DNA of 64,000 nt, from the NCBI RefSeq assembly GCF_964020035.1, contig NZ_OZ026475.1, positions 62,001 to 126,000 of the forward strand, in the 5' to 3' direction. Source of the DNA: Spiroplasma endosymbiont of Crioceris asparagi (GTDB lineage: Bacteria; Bacillota_I; Bacilli_A; Mycoplasmatales; Mycoplasmataceae). The notes under the pieces were generated by a model. It was not told where the DNA came from. It did no database searches and saw only the letters and a list, made by a program, of their open reading frames with translations. The position numbers were made by a program, and so were the translations under genes. Shown here one piece after another: positions 43,651 through 55,419 of the stretch. Numbering within the stretch: the first letter of the stretch is position 1; every line of letters starts with the position of its first letter.

Positions 43651-45075
43651 GTGGAATTAAACGATTCGAAAAAGTTAGAAGAAATAAAGACGAAAATTAA
43701 ACTTGCTTATTTAAACAATAGCAAAAGCGACTTAGAAAAATTGGCAGAGGAATATTATTTTATTGATATCGCCGAAGCAATTAATGATTTTGATGATATT
43801 AATTATACATTTAATGTATTCATGTTTTTTGATATTGAAGCACAAGCGGAGATGTTTGAACATTTAAAAAACGAATTAAAAGAAAAAATTGTTAGTAGTT
43901 TATCCTCAATAAAACTTAAAGAAATTTTTTCAGAAATAGATACAGATGAAATTGTAGAAATTTTAGAAGACGTCGATAAAGAAACAGCAATTAAGATTTT
44001 AAAATCAATGGATAGAGAACTTCGTAGTGAAGTAAATCAAATATTAAAACATGATGATGATAGTGTGGGAAGCATTATGTCTACAGAATTCATTTCTTTA
44101 AATGAAAATTTAGATGTCAAAGAATGTAAAAAAATTTTAAAAATTAAGTTAAAAGAATTTAATGAAGTTAAAGAGTTTTATGTTGTTAATGACTATAACA
44201 TGTTGATTGGAACAATTACTTTAAAAGAAATTTTCTTTGAAAGCGATTCAACTAAAATTAAAGACATTATGGAAACAAGAATAATTTCTTTAAAAACAAA
44301 TCAAGATCAAGAAGAAATTGTTGAGTTATTTAAAAAATATGAAGTTACTGCTATGCCAATCGTAGACGAAAAAAATGTACTTGTTGGTGTAATAACTGTT
44401 GATGATGTTTTAGATGTTATTGAAGAAGAGATTAATGAAGATATTTATAAAATTGGGGGAGTCGTTCCACACAATGATGATTATTTTGAAACATCAATTT
44501 TTAGCTTGTTAAAGAATAGGTTTTTAATGATGTTTTGTATAGGTGTTATAGGTATGATAATTCAGTTTACAATTTTTGCAACTATTAAATTAGTTGATGT
44601 TGATGCATTTAATCAATTTCAAAAAACAAGAATGTTTTTGATAATCCCAGCATTAACTTATTTCTTTTTATTAATATCTACAAAATTTACACAAACTTAT
44701 ATTGTGGTAAATCGATGTGTATCATTAAGAGAAGTTGATAGAGATGAAATTTATAAAATATATGGCAAAGAACTGTTGGTTTGTTTGGGGATTTCGGGAC
44801 TGGTATTTTTATTATCAATAATTAATTTTATTTTATTAAAATTATTATTTGTTGATTTAAATAGCATTAACAAATTTATTGAGTATTCACTAGCACTTTC
44901 ATTATTGGTAGTTTTCTTGTCATTTGTTTTTACAATAATTGCGGTTGCAATACCAACTTATTCTTTTAAATATAAAAAATCTGATTCAAAAATTTCGTTG
45001 CCCATATTAACTGGTTTTGTACAATTAATAACAATTGTTTTAGAATGTTTATTTATTTACTTAATAAAATTTTAG
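43651..45075 (+). CDS. mgtE: MgtE-family protein (Mg2+ channel homologue) with altered pore residues
   Basis: 474 residues: an N domain of helical repeats (about 20-130), two CBS domains (about 140-265, with MSTEFISLNENLD and ITVDDVLDVIEEE) and five membrane helices (about 290-474). In Thermus-type MgtE the last helix carries the Mg2+-binding Asp in T-x-x-T-D; here the aligned stretch PILTGFVQ has Gln458. The GGNAGNQ motif is also lost (aligned KFTQT). It may be a paralogue with changed or lost transport. GTG start, supported by GGGAG six bases before. Confidence 0.85.
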   Translation: MELNDSKKLEEIKTKIKLAYLNNSKSDLEKLAEEYYFIDIAEAINDFDDINYTFNVFMFFDIEAQAEMFEHLKNELKEKIVSSLSSIKLKEIFSEIDTDEIVEILEDVDKETAIKILKSMDRELRSEVNQILKHDDDSVGSIMSTEFISLNENLDVKECKKILKIKLKEFNEVKEFYVVNDYNMLIGTITLKEIFFESDSTKIKDIMETRIISLKTNQDQEEIVELFKKYEVTAMPIVDEKNVLVGVITVDDVLDVIEEEINEDIYKIGGVVPHNDDYFETSIFSLLKNRFLMMFCIGVIGMIIQFTIFATIKLVDVDAFNQFQKTRMFLIIPALTYFFLLISTKFTQTYIVVNRCVSLREVDRDEIYKIYGKELLVCLGISGLVFLLSIINFILLKLLFVDLNSINKFIEYSLALSLLVVFLSFVFTIIAVAIPTYSFKYKKSDSKISLPILTGFVQLITIVLECLFIYLIKF

Positions 45076-45087
45076 AAATGAGGCTTT

Positions 45088-45726
45088 ATGAGACTTAGAA
45101 ATAAGCAATGAACAAAAGAATATATAGAACAAAATCAACAACATTTTATTAATTCTCAAGATGATGTTAAGAATTTTGCAAAAGACTCCCATCTTCATAT
45201 TGAAATTGGTTGCGGTAAGGGGAAATTTATAACTGAATTAAAATACAAAAACCCAACTATTAAATACATTGCAATTGAAAGAGAGGCAACAGTTATTGGT
45301 GTTGCATTAAAGAAAGCTTTAGTTTACTTTGACAATAAATTAGAAAATTTAAAATTCTGAAACGGAAATGCAAAACAACTTGGAGAATATTTTGAAAAGT
45401 CATCAGTTGATAAAATTTATTTAAATTTTTCAGATCCATGACCTAAAAAAAGACACTCTAAAAATAGATTAACCCATATTAATTTTTTAAATATTTATCT
45501 TGATATATTGAGGGCTGGCGGTGTTATTGAAATTAAAACAGATAATGAAAATCTATATAACTTTACTTTAGAAGAAATAACAAAATCAAAATTTACCTTA
45601 GTTTATAAAACAACTAATTTATATCAAGATATTGAAAATAATTTAGAAAATATTGCAACTGAATATGAACAAAAATTTGTTGAACAAAACAAAAATATTT
45701 ATAAAATTTGTCTAGTAAAAAATTAA
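45088..45726 (+). CDS. trmB: tRNA (guanine-N7-)-methyltransferase
   Basis: Methylates G46 of tRNA using S-adenosylmethionine. 212 residues with the SAM-binding motif IEIGCGKGKF, AIERE, and the TrmB hallmark NFSDPWPKKRHSKNRL near 115-130. The ending IATEYEQKF is also typical. ATGAGG precedes the start. Its stop overlaps the stop of a convergent minus-strand gene. Confidence 0.96.
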
Positions 45727-46166
45727 TTTTTATTTAAATAATAAGTGTTTAATTTAACAAACAACGTGCAACATAAAAAGTTTGATAATAAAATAACTAA
45801 TATTGGAATTAAAATTTTATGAGTCATAATTTGAAAATCAACACCTTTAAATGAAATAAAAAAACTTACAAATTGTAAAAATGTTATAAAAATACAAAAA
45901 GCAATTATTCATATTAATCCAAAACTTGAAATCTTATATTTTCTTTCATCATTATTAACAACAAAAATTTTTAAATAAACTATTTCTTTATAATTTAAAA
46001 CAGCAAAGAAAACAGAAAATAATATTGGATTAATACCAATAATTAATAATTTATATTTCTTGTAAGTGTCATCATTTAACGAATTGAATAATGCAAACAA
46101 GATGATTGCAATTAAAAACAAAACAGACAGCGTGATTAAAAATATTTTATTTTTTGAATTAAGCAT
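45723..46166 (-). CDS. Small integral membrane protein of unknown function
   Basis: 147 residues on the minus strand, with four predicted membrane helices (about 6-27, 40-60, 83-103 and 113-133) and short polar loops (NDDTYKKYK, NNDERKYK). Start chosen at the ATG complementary to 46164-46166 because GGAG lies six bases upstream of it; longer reading frames upstream lack a site. A TATAAT-like box on the minus strand lies near 46189-46194. No family recognised. One of only two minus-strand genes. Confidence 0.75.
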
Positions 46167-46238
46167 TATTTTCTCCATATTTACATATATTATATATTTA
46201 AAATTGTAAAATATATTCATATAAGAAAGGGTAATAAA

Positions 46239-46946
46239 ATGACACCACATATTAAAGCTGAAAAACACGAAATATCAAAAAAAGTTATTATGCCTGGAGA
46301 TCCACTAAGGGCAAAATTTATCGCAGAAAAATTTTTAAAAAATATTAAACAAGTAAACACAATTAGAAATATGTTTTTCTATACAGGAGAATACAAGGGA
46401 GAACAAATAACTATTGCAAGTAGTGGAATGGGAATCCCAAGTATGGGAATTTATTCATATGAATTGTATAAATTTTATGATGTTGAAAAAATTATTAGAG
46501 TTGGAAGTTGCGGAACTTACACAAAAGATTTAAATTTATATGATATTTATAATATAAAACAATCTTTTACAGAAAGTGCGTATCCAATAACTGCTGGGGG
46601 TTTTGAAACTAGTACAACTGGGTCAACTGAAAATTTATTTAATGAAGTAGAAATAACAGCAAAAAAATTAGGTATTAAATTACATTCTGGTAATGCACAT
46701 TGTTCAGAGGTATTTTATGGAAAAGATCCTAAATTTACTTTTGCTAAAACACATAATTTAGATGTTGTTGAAATGGAATCAACCGCTTTATTTGCAAATG
46801 CAAAAATATTAAATAAAGAAGCTGCATGTTTATTAACTATTTCTGATAGTTTAATTGAAAAAAATCAATCAACAACACCAGAAGAAAGAGAAAAAAATTT
46901 CATGCAAATGGTTGAAATTGCACTTGAAACACTTACTAAAAAATAA
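46239..46946 (+). CDS. deoD: Purine nucleoside phosphorylase DeoD type
   Basis: Cleaves purine (deoxy)nucleosides with phosphate to free base and (deoxy)ribose 1-phosphate. 235 residues, full length. It has [47 protein letters not shown] and the catalytic Asp in ISDSL. It is part of purine salvage, which is essential in mollicutes, and would consume the deoxyguanosine sensed by the riboswitch at 11475. GAAAGGG is the ribosome binding site. tsaD starts within its stop codon. Confidence 0.97.
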   Translation: MTPHIKAEKHEISKKVIMPGDPLRAKFIAEKFLKNIKQVNTIRNMFFYTGEYKGEQITIASSGMGIPSMGIYSYELYKFYDVEKIIRVGSCGTYTKDLNLYDIYNIKQSFTESAYPITAGGFETSTTGSTENLFNEVEITAKKLGIKLHSGNAHCSEVFYGKDPKFTFAKTHNLDVVEMESTALFANAKILNKEAACLLTISDSLIEKNQSTTPEEREKNFMQMVEIALETLTKK

Positions 46947-47887
46947 TGAATATATTAGCAATTGAATCTAGTTGTGATGAATTTTCAGTAGCAATTTTGA
47001 AAAATGAAAAAATTGTTGCTAACATTATTTCATCACAAATAAAAGATCATAAAAAATTTGGTGGTGTTGTTCCCGAACTTGCATCCCGACTTCATGTGGA
47101 AAATTTTTATTGAGTTTTAGAAACCGCTTTGTTAGAATCAAAAACCAAAATTGAAGAATTAGATTGTATTGCATATACTGCAAAACCAGGATTAATTGGT
47201 AGTTTAATAGTTGGCAAAATTGTTGCTGAAACACTTGCAAATTATTTAAATATAAAATTATATCCACTTGATCACTTAGAAGGACATATATATAGTTCTT
47301 TAATTGAAACAAAAGTTCAATTTCCAGCACTTGCTTTAATTACAAGTGGTGGACACACAGAACTATATTTAATGAAAAAAGATTTAGATTTTTGCTTACT
47401 TGGTTCAACACAAGATGATGCTGTTGGTGAGTGTTATGATAAAGTAGCCCGTAAATTAAATTTGGAATATCCTGGCGGACCCAAAATTGATATGTTAAGT
47501 AAACAATCTAAAGAAGAAAAATATATGCTGCCAACACCAAAAGATAAAGAAAAGTATGATTTTTCTTTTTCGGGTATTAAAACTGCTTCAATTAATTTAA
47601 TAAATAAATTAGGAGCTGAAATTGATACAAAAAGTTTTGCATTAACATTTCAAAAAACATGTATTAACTATATACTTAATAAAGTAAAACTAGCAATCAA
47701 AGAGTATCCTGAAATTAAATCGCTATTATTAGGTGGAGGAACATCAGCAAACTCACTTTTACGAGAAGAAATCAAAAAACTTGAAAATAAAAATTTAAAA
47801 GTTTATGTTCCTAAAATGGAATATTGCACCGATAACGCTGCAATGATTGCAAGGCTTTGTTTAAGCTATTTAAAGGAAGGTAATTAA
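46946..47887 (+). CDS. tsaD: tRNA N6-adenosine threonylcarbamoyltransferase
   Basis: Transfers threonylcarbamoyl to A37 of ANN-decoding tRNAs. 313 residues with [24 protein letters not shown], the metal-binding [15 protein letters not shown], and [13 protein letters not shown] near the end. All are standard for TsaD (Gcp/Kae1). The ATG overlaps the deoD stop by one base. The TGA at 47112 is Trp. Confidence 0.97.
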
Positions 47888-47888
47888 A

Positions 47889-48662
47889 ATGACATCATTT
47901 TTTGCAAGATTAGCCAAAATAAATTCAAATGAATTTACAAAAAAAGAACAGGTATTAATTGAATATATCAAACTTAATGCTGTTCAAATAGTTACTTTAA
48001 ATATGAGAATCGAAAACCTTGCTCAAGAAACTAATACAGGTTTTAGTGCAATTTATGGAATAATAAAAAAGTTAAAATTAACTGGTTATAAAGAATTATT
48101 ATCATGTTTAGAATATGATGTTGAGTCTGGAACTTCTGAAAAAACTATACTTAAAAATGAAGAAATCAAAAATATTTACATTAAAGCAATTAATGAAAAT
48201 TTTAATTCTCTTAACAATAAAGAAACACTAGAAATTGTTCACTTAATTGAAAAAAGCAAAAAAGTTGTTGTTGTTATTTGAGAAAGAGAATTAGAAGATA
48301 TTTCAAAGCAATTATGAAGATGTTTGTGAGAAAAAAATATAAGTGCTTTTTTAATTGATAAAGGTGATTGTGTTTTTGATCATATTATTAACAATGCAAA
48401 TCATGATTGAACATTTATTTTTTATGCTCGTGATACATATAAATCTAATTCAATTAATTCAGTATTAGGGGAAATAAGCCGAAGAAATTCTAATATTATT
48501 TATTTAAGTGGAACCGATCCTAAAAAAAATATTGATAAATATATTACTTTAAAACACATAATTAGTTTGCCATCAGGGTTAAATTTAAAAATATCAGATT
48601 TAGCATTCTACTCTTTTTTTAATGATATTTTAATTTCACAAATTAGTAAAGCAAAAGGTTAG
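47889..48662 (+). CDS. RpiR-like regulator with degenerate SIS domain
   Basis: 257 residues. The N-terminal HTH_6-like domain is good: IENLAQETNTGFSAIYGIIKKL. The C-terminal half aligns in layout with a SIS domain, but the sugar-phosphate loop is gone: KVVVVIWERELEDI stands where GxG or GxS would be. It may have lost or changed its ligand. It starts 1 base after tsaD and ends 3 bases before a hydrolase gene, so all three are cotranscribed. Confidence 0.78.
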
Positions 48663-48665
48663 CAT

Positions 48666-49814
48666 ATGAAAAAAAACAAAAAAAACCTAATTAATACTAC
48701 AAGAAATTCATTAAAGTTATTTTATGGTTCTTTAGAGAATTATTTTAGTGTTAGAGGTGTTCTTAAAAGGCAACTAGAAGAATTTAATGATGACAATGCA
48801 ACATATAAACAAATTATTAAATTTAATAATATTATGTTGAAGTTTTATAAAAGAAAAGAATTAATCATTGAAGATATTGAAAATTTAAAAGATGTTGTTT
48901 TTGAAACTCAGGACGGGAAAAAATTAAAAGGTTTATTTTATATTCCAAACCGCGATTCAAATAAATGATTAATTGCTTGTCATTGATTTTCTGGTCACAA
49001 GTATTGAGCATTGTATCATGCAAAGGTTTTTGCAAAGATGGGATACAATATTTTTGTTTTTGATTTTAGGGGACATGGTGAATCTCAAGAAGCTACAAGC
49101 ACATTGGGTTTAACAGAATCTTTTGATTTATTAGCAGCGATAAAATTTGTAAATGAAAAATATTCAGTTGATGAAATTGCATTAATGGGAACAAGCGTTG
49201 GTGCATTTATTGTCAACTTTGCTAGCATCAAATATAATCAATTTTTTTTAGAAAATAATGTTAAGCTAATTGTTTCAGATTCTGCTTTTACTAATATTGA
49301 AACTGTTTTAGCATTTTTTACTAAAAAACTTATTTGAGTTGTTCCTAAAACAAAAAGAAAAGAATTAGTGAACAAGTTTGTGGAATCACAAAATAAAATG
49401 TTAAAAAGTGAAGGTTATGAAAATCTAGATTTTTATGAAATGAATATTATGAAATTAATTACAAAACAAAAAGATTTAAAATTAATTCCAACATTATTTA
49501 TTCATTCTAAAGATGATAAACAAACTCCGACTTCTGATACTTATGATCTCGCTATTGCAAGAAAAAAATTTGATTCTGAAATAAGGGATGAAATTTTAAA
49601 CTTTAATCACGCAATGCACACACAAGCAATAAAAACACATTTTAAAATTTATAACAATAAAATAGCAGATTTTATTGTTGAAGAAGCTAAACATAATAAA
49701 TCAAAAGAACTAGAAAATATAATTAAATTGTATAATAAACTTATTAGTGAATGAAAATTAGATGATTTAAATGTTGAAGATAAAAGAGACAAAAAATCAC
49801 TTTCACTTTATTAG
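48666..49814 (+). CDS. Alpha/beta hydrolase
   Basis: 382 residues. Catalytic residues of an alpha/beta hydrolase are visible: nucleophile Ser in MGTSVGAF (about 180), Asp in HSKDDKQTP and His in FNHAMH. FDFRGHGES is the usual oxyanion-region motif. About 90 N-terminal residues before the hydrolase core are charged and unassigned, with no signal peptide. Substrate unknown; an esterase or lipase is likely. Paralogues of this type are common in mollicutes. Confidence 0.9.
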
Positions 49815-49822
49815 GGGGACAA

Positions 49823-51190
49823 ATGTTAGTAAGAGAATTATTAAAAAACTTTCAAGAATTAGCGAATAAAGAAGTTGAATTTACTGGAAGAATTAGATCA
49901 AATAGACAAGGTAAAAATGTGTCTTTTTTAGTTTTAAATGATGGCTCTGTAATTGACGATGTCCAAGTTGTGTATAAAAATGAAACTAAAAATTTTGAAC
50001 AACTTTCCAAACAAAGACTAGGAGCGGTGGTTTATATTCAAGGTAAATTAGTACCCACCCCTAATAGACCACAACCTTTTGAAATTCAAGCAAAAATTTC
50101 AGAAATAATAAGTGAATGTGCTGAAGAATATCCATTACAAAAAAAAGAACAATCTCTTGAATTTTTAAGAGAAATTCCGCAATTAAGACCAAGAACTAAA
50201 ACTTTTCAAGCTGTATTTAAAATAAGATCTTTATTGTCTTTTGCAATCCATAAGTTTTTTAATGAAAAAGATTTTGTTTATGTAAATACTCCAATAATTA
50301 CAGAAAATGATGCCGAAGGAGCGGGGGAAGCATTTGTTGTAACTACCAGAAATGATGGTAAATATGAAGATGATTTTTTTGGTAAAAAAGCAAACTTAAC
50401 TGTTTCAGGTCAATTAAATGCTGAAGCATATGCTCAATCATTAAACTCAGTTTATACTTTTGGACCAACATTTAGAGCCGAAAATTCTAACACATCAAGA
50501 CACGCAGCTGAGTTTTGAATGATTGAACCAGAAGTTGCTCTAAATTCTTTAAAAGAGAATATTGATTTAATTGAAGAGTTAATTAAATCTGTGCTTTCAT
50601 ATGTTCTAGAAAATGGTAGAAAAGAGCTTGAGGCTTGTCAAAACTTTTTTGATGATAAGTTAATTTCAAGATTAGAATCTGCCAAAGATTCAAAATTTAA
50701 AGTTTTAGATTATGCTGAAGCCATAAACATTTTAAAAGAAGCTGTTAAAAAAAATAAAAATGAGTTTGAAGAAAAAAATATTAAATTTGGTTTAGATTTA
50801 GGTTCAGAGCATGAAAAATATCTTTGTGAAAAACACTTTGGAAGTCCAGTTTTTTTAATTAATTATCCAAAGGAAATTAAAGCATTTTACATGAAATTAA
50901 ATGATGACAAAAAAACTGTTGCAGCAGTCGATTTATTAGTTCCCGGAATTGGTGAATTAGTTGGTGGTAGTCAAAGAGAAGATAATTTTGACAAGTTAAT
51001 CCTTCGTTCAAAAGAATTGGGTATTAATTTTGATGATCTAAGTTGATACTTTAACTTAAGAAAATTCGGTTATTACAAATCTTCAGGATTTGGACTTGGA
51101 TTCGAAAGACTAGTGATGTATGTAACTGGAGCAACCAACATTAGGGATGTGATTTCTTTCCCAAGAACACCCAACAATTTATTATTTTAG
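49823..51190 (+). CDS. asnS: Asparaginyl-tRNA synthetase
   Basis: 455 residues. An N-terminal OB-fold anticodon domain ([14 protein letters not shown]) is followed by a class II core with motif 2 [20 protein letters not shown] and motif 3 [15 protein letters not shown]. The FPRTP end identifies AsnRS rather than AspRS. TTAGGGGGAC precedes the ATG. TGA codons at 50516 and 51044 encode Trp. Confidence 0.97.
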
Positions 51191-51226
51191 TTTATAATAT
51201 TTAGTATATATAGGAGACCTTAATAT

Positions 51227-52192
51227 ATGGTAGTAAGTTTTATATGTGTTACAAATCTAACAAAATATGATTTTAATAGAACAATTAATTCAATAAAAAA
51301 ACAAACAAGCACAAACTATGAAGTGATTATTATAGTTGATTCTTTTGATGGTGCTCAAGAAGAAGTAAGTTTTAATAATGTAAGAAAACTTATGATTGAA
51401 AATGACAACATTAAAGTAATTCATGCTTTAAAACCACAAGGTAGATCTTCAAGTTGAAATGATTCAATTAAATTGGCCGAAGGACAATACATTAAATTTA
51501 TAAATGATGGTGAAGAATTAGATCCTAATTTTGTAGAACGTGTTGAAAAAATTGTTGCCGAAAAAAATGCTCCTGATATAATTGAATATTCATTAGTAAT
51601 GAATCTAAAAACACAACCGCTTCCAGTTGATGTTTTAGTTAAACCAAATAAAGTATTTGATTTAACAACTGATTTTAATCCCTTGGCATATACTGGAGAA
51701 ATTGTTTTTAATAAATTATTTAAATTAGATATTATTAACGAATTTACATTTAGATTTAATAGAAAACAAAGATTTGATTTATTGTTTGTTTACAAAGTAT
51801 TCTCAGAAGCTAAAACATACATTTGGGTTGAAAAAGGTTTAGCTTCTTCATACACAATTAGACCAGTTGATTATTCTGCTTTTGATACAATTAATCAATG
51901 AACACACATTTTTAATTATTTTAGAAGAGTTGGAAAATATAGAGAAGTCGAACACTATATTAAATATGCTTATTTTAGACTTTTAATTTTAAAATGATTA
52001 AGAACCCTAAAATGAGAAGGTAATAAAAATTTAATTAGAAAAGGTGTTGAATTTGCTAAAGTTAAATTTAGAAAAGAAAAACGTGAAAAATTTATCAAAG
52101 ATAACATTATTCTTGCTAGAAAAAAAGATCTTGATTTTAATGATTGAGTTGAAAACTTTGAGTCAAACATTAAACAACAAATTTTAAAATAA
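51227..52192 (+). CDS. Family 2-like glycosyltransferase
   Basis: 321 residues. The N-terminal GT-A fold shows VSFICVTNLTKYDFNRTINS, a nucleotide-sugar binding strand VIIIVDS and an altered DxD region (INDGEELD at about 98). The C-terminal part is basic and helical. It probably adds sugars to lipids or surface glycans on the inner membrane face. AGGAGACC is the ribosome binding site. The next gene follows after 3 bases. Confidence 0.82.
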
Positions 52193-52195
52193 TTT

Positions 52196-52870
52196 ATGAA
52201 TAAAAAAAATTTCTTATTTAAAGATAATGAAAAATTTGAATATAAAACACCACACTGAGGAAGAATATTAGCAGCAAGATTTTTTGATGTGTTAATAATG
52301 CTTCCTTTCTTATTGATAATTTATTATTTTTCATGAAAAAATTTACCTGAAAAAAATATAGATATTATTTTAAGGGCAATGCTTGTTTTTCTTTCGCAAG
52401 TTTTACTAATTATTTATTTTTTTGTACTTATTCCATGAGTATTAAAAGGACGAACATTAAGCAAAGTAATTTTTAAATTATATTTGATTCAAGAAAACGT
52501 TTTTTATCCAACTTTTAAAAATCTCTTAATAAGAGAAAGTTATTTTTTAATAATCCCAGCATTTGTAGAATTTTTATGCAAAATAATTGGATTAGAATTA
52601 AATTTATTTTCTAAAGACCCGATTGTTTTTATAATTTATAACTTTGGTCAAATGTTGTCAAGTGCTTGATACATTGTTTTATTAATTTCAATTTGAGCAC
52701 AACCAAATAAACTTTCTTGAATTGACATTAAATTAAAAAACAAAGTTTTACACGTTATTAAAATAGAGATAATGATTAAAGATTTTGATGATAAAGTGAA
52801 GATTGACGAAATGCCCTTTGTTGTAAGCAAAGAAAATTTAAAAGAAATTATGGAAGAAGAAAATGATTAA
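52196..52870 (+). CDS. RDD-like membrane protein
   Basis: 224 residues with about four to five membrane helices. The start of the first helix reads GRILAARFFDVLIMLP, similar to the RDD family pattern (R..A...D), and KGRTLSKVIF after helix 2 fits too. Function of RDD proteins is uncertain; ion transport has been proposed for some. Its stop overlaps the pcrA start by 8 bases. No clear ribosome binding site, so coupling to the glycosyltransferase is likely. Confidence 0.7.
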
Positions 52871-55016
52871 AGAACTATTAGCAAAACTTAATAATGATCA
52901 ATTAGAAGCTGTCCTTGAAATTAAGAGGCCTTTAAGAATAGTAGCTGGAGCGGGTTCTGGTAAAACCAGAGTAATAGCAACAAAAATTGCTTATTTGATT
53001 GATGTTGAAAAAATTAATCCTAATAAAATTTTAGCTATAACTTTTACAAACAAAGCAGCAAAAGAAATGAAGAATAGAGTTTATGATTATTCGGGTTTTG
53101 AAACTAAAAATATATCAACTTTTCATTCTTTGTGTGTAAGGGTTTTAAGGGAAGAGTTTGCACATGCTAATTTAAAAAAAGATTTTTTAATTTTAGATTC
53201 ATCTGATCAAGTTTCGATTGTAAAAGAATTAATAAAAACTAACAAAATTGATGATGTCAAAAAAGAAAGGGCTATTGTTTCCAAAATAAGCCATTGAAAA
53301 AATAATGGAACATCTCCAGAGTCAGCTGCCAAAGATAATTTTAAATACGCAGATATTCAGATTGTTAAAATTTATAAATTATACAATCAATATTTAAATG
53401 AAAATAACTATTTAGATTTTGATGATTTAATTATTAAAACTGAAAAATTATTTTCTAATAACAAAGACGTTGTACAAAAATGATCTGAAAGATATGATTA
53501 TATTTTGGTTGATGAATTTCAAGATACTAGCTTAAACCAATATAACTTAGTTAAAATGCTAGTTAATAATAGAAATAATCTAACAGTTGTTGGTGATCCA
53601 GACCAAAACATTTATACATGAAGGGGTTCAAAAATTGAAATAATTTTAAATTTTGAAAAAAATTTTAAAAATGCAAAAACAATATTTTTAAATAAAAATT
53701 ATCGTTCAACACAACCCATTTTAAACATTGCAAATGATTTAATTTCTAAAAATAAAAATAGAGAAGAAAAAAGTATTTTTTCTGATATAAAAGTCGGTGA
53801 AAAAGTTTTAGTAACGGGCGCTGCTAACAAAATGTTTGAGGCAAAATATGTTGCTAAAAAAATTGCCAAATATGTAAAAGATGGTAAATATAATTATTCT
53901 GATTTTTTCATTATCTATAGAATAAATGCATGATCACAAAATTTTGAAAATGAATTACAATATAACAAAATTCCATTTGATGTGTATGGTGGAATGGCAT
54001 TTAGGGATAGAGCAGTTGTTAAAGATATGACAGCAATTCTTAAAGCTGTTGTATTTGGCGATAAAAACTCTTTTAAAAGAGTTTTTAGATTTATTCCAAG
54101 AGTTGGTGAAAAAACAGCTGAAAAAATTTTTTTAGCAGCGTCAATTGAAAACTTAAGCATTTTAGATATATTTTTACATCGTTTTGAAGTTGTTGAAACA
54201 ATATCAAAAAATTTAAAATTTTTAAGAGATGCTTTTGTTGCAGCAACTAAGTCAATGGATGAAAATAAATCAATGGTGGAAATTGCTAAACAATTAATTA
54301 CAGATCTTGAATATGCTAAAAAATTTGATCCGAAGGATGAAGAAGATGCAGATTCATTAAGATACATTAAATCATATTATGATTTAATTTCTAGCTTTCA
54401 AGAATATTCAAATGAATCAAATACCAAAGATATGTTTATTGAGTTTTTACAAAATGAAACCTTAAGTGATTCTTCTAGCAAAGAAGACACTAAAAATAAA
54501 GTTATACTTTCAACTATTCATGGTGTAAAAGGTCTTGAAGCAAAATGTGTTTTTGTTGTTGGAGTAAATAGAGGAATATTTCCACTATCAAAAATTTGAA
54601 GAGAAGAAGAATTAGAAGAAGAACGCAGAGCATTTTATGTTGCAATTACTCGTGCAAAAGAAGAACTTGAAATTACTTATGTTGATGGTGATTTCTCATA
54701 TATCACTAATGAAAAATTACAACCCTCACAATTTATAAGTCAGATTGATAAAAACTTATATGTATCTCAAGAAAATCTAACATTTAATTCACCTAGTGAA
54801 GCAACATTTTTTAAACCACAAATGCAATCACCAATTCCTAAATTTCAAACAAATAAAAAAGAACCACCAAAAACTAATCAAAAAATAACACATATTAATT
54901 TTGGAGAAGGTGTTGTGATTGATATTGTCGGTAACTTTATTAAGGTTGCTTTTGCAGATTCAAAAATAGGAATAAAAATGGTGCCATTAAATTCAAATTC
55001 TTGAAAAATAGCATAA
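52863..55016 (+). CDS. pcrA: ATP-dependent DNA helicase PcrA/UvrD
   Basis: Superfamily 1 3'-5' helicase for repair and replication-fork maintenance. 717 residues with motif [12 protein letters not shown], motif Ia [11 protein letters not shown], motif [10 protein letters not shown], motif [15 protein letters not shown], motif IV NYRST, motif [11 protein letters not shown] and motif [13 protein letters not shown]. The C-terminal end carries a short Tudor-like segment ([14 protein letters not shown]), as in Bacillus PcrA, which contacts RNA polymerase. TGA Trp codons are frequent. Confidence 0.97.
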
Positions 55017-55056
55017 CAAAATGATAAAATAATATAGAACACACATAGGGGGAATT

Positions 55057-55320
55057 ATGACTTCATTAAAAGTAACAATCATCGATCCAGTTGGATTACA
55101 CGCAAGACCAGCTTCTATACTAACAAAAGAAGCTTCAAAATTTTCTTCAGAAATAAAAATTAAATCTGGAGAAAAAGAAGGAAACTTGAAATCAATTATG
55201 AATATCATGGCTTTAGCAATCAAAACAAACACTGAGGTTACTATTATGGCAACAGGTAGTGATGAAAAAGAAGCTATCGTATCAATTGAAAAAGCAATGA
55301 AAGATAACTCACTAATTTAA
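55057..55320 (+). CDS. ptsH: Phosphocarrier protein HPr
   Basis: 87 residues. Carries phosphate from EI to the EIIA domains through His15 in GLHARPAS. Ser46 in LKSIMNIM is the regulatory site for HPr kinase (2251). AGGGGG precedes the ATG. The gene has its own terminator and is separated from ptsI by manA. Confidence 0.98.
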   Translation: MTSLKVTIIDPVGLHARPASILTKEASKFSSEIKIKSGEKEGNLKSIMNIMALAIKTNTEVTIMATGSDEKEAIVSIEKAMKDNSLI

Positions 55321-55330
55321 TTTTTGAGTT

Positions 55331-55354
55331 AAAAAAACGCTTCGGCGTTTTTTT
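55331..55354 (+). terminator. Intrinsic terminator after ptsH
   Basis: AAAACGC / GCGTTTT with the stable tetraloop TTCG, followed by T. Confidence 0.93.
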
Positions 55355-55419
55355 GTTTAAACAATCTATCAAACAATATAAATATAAGATAAAATTATAA
55401 ACAAAGGAAATTAATAATT

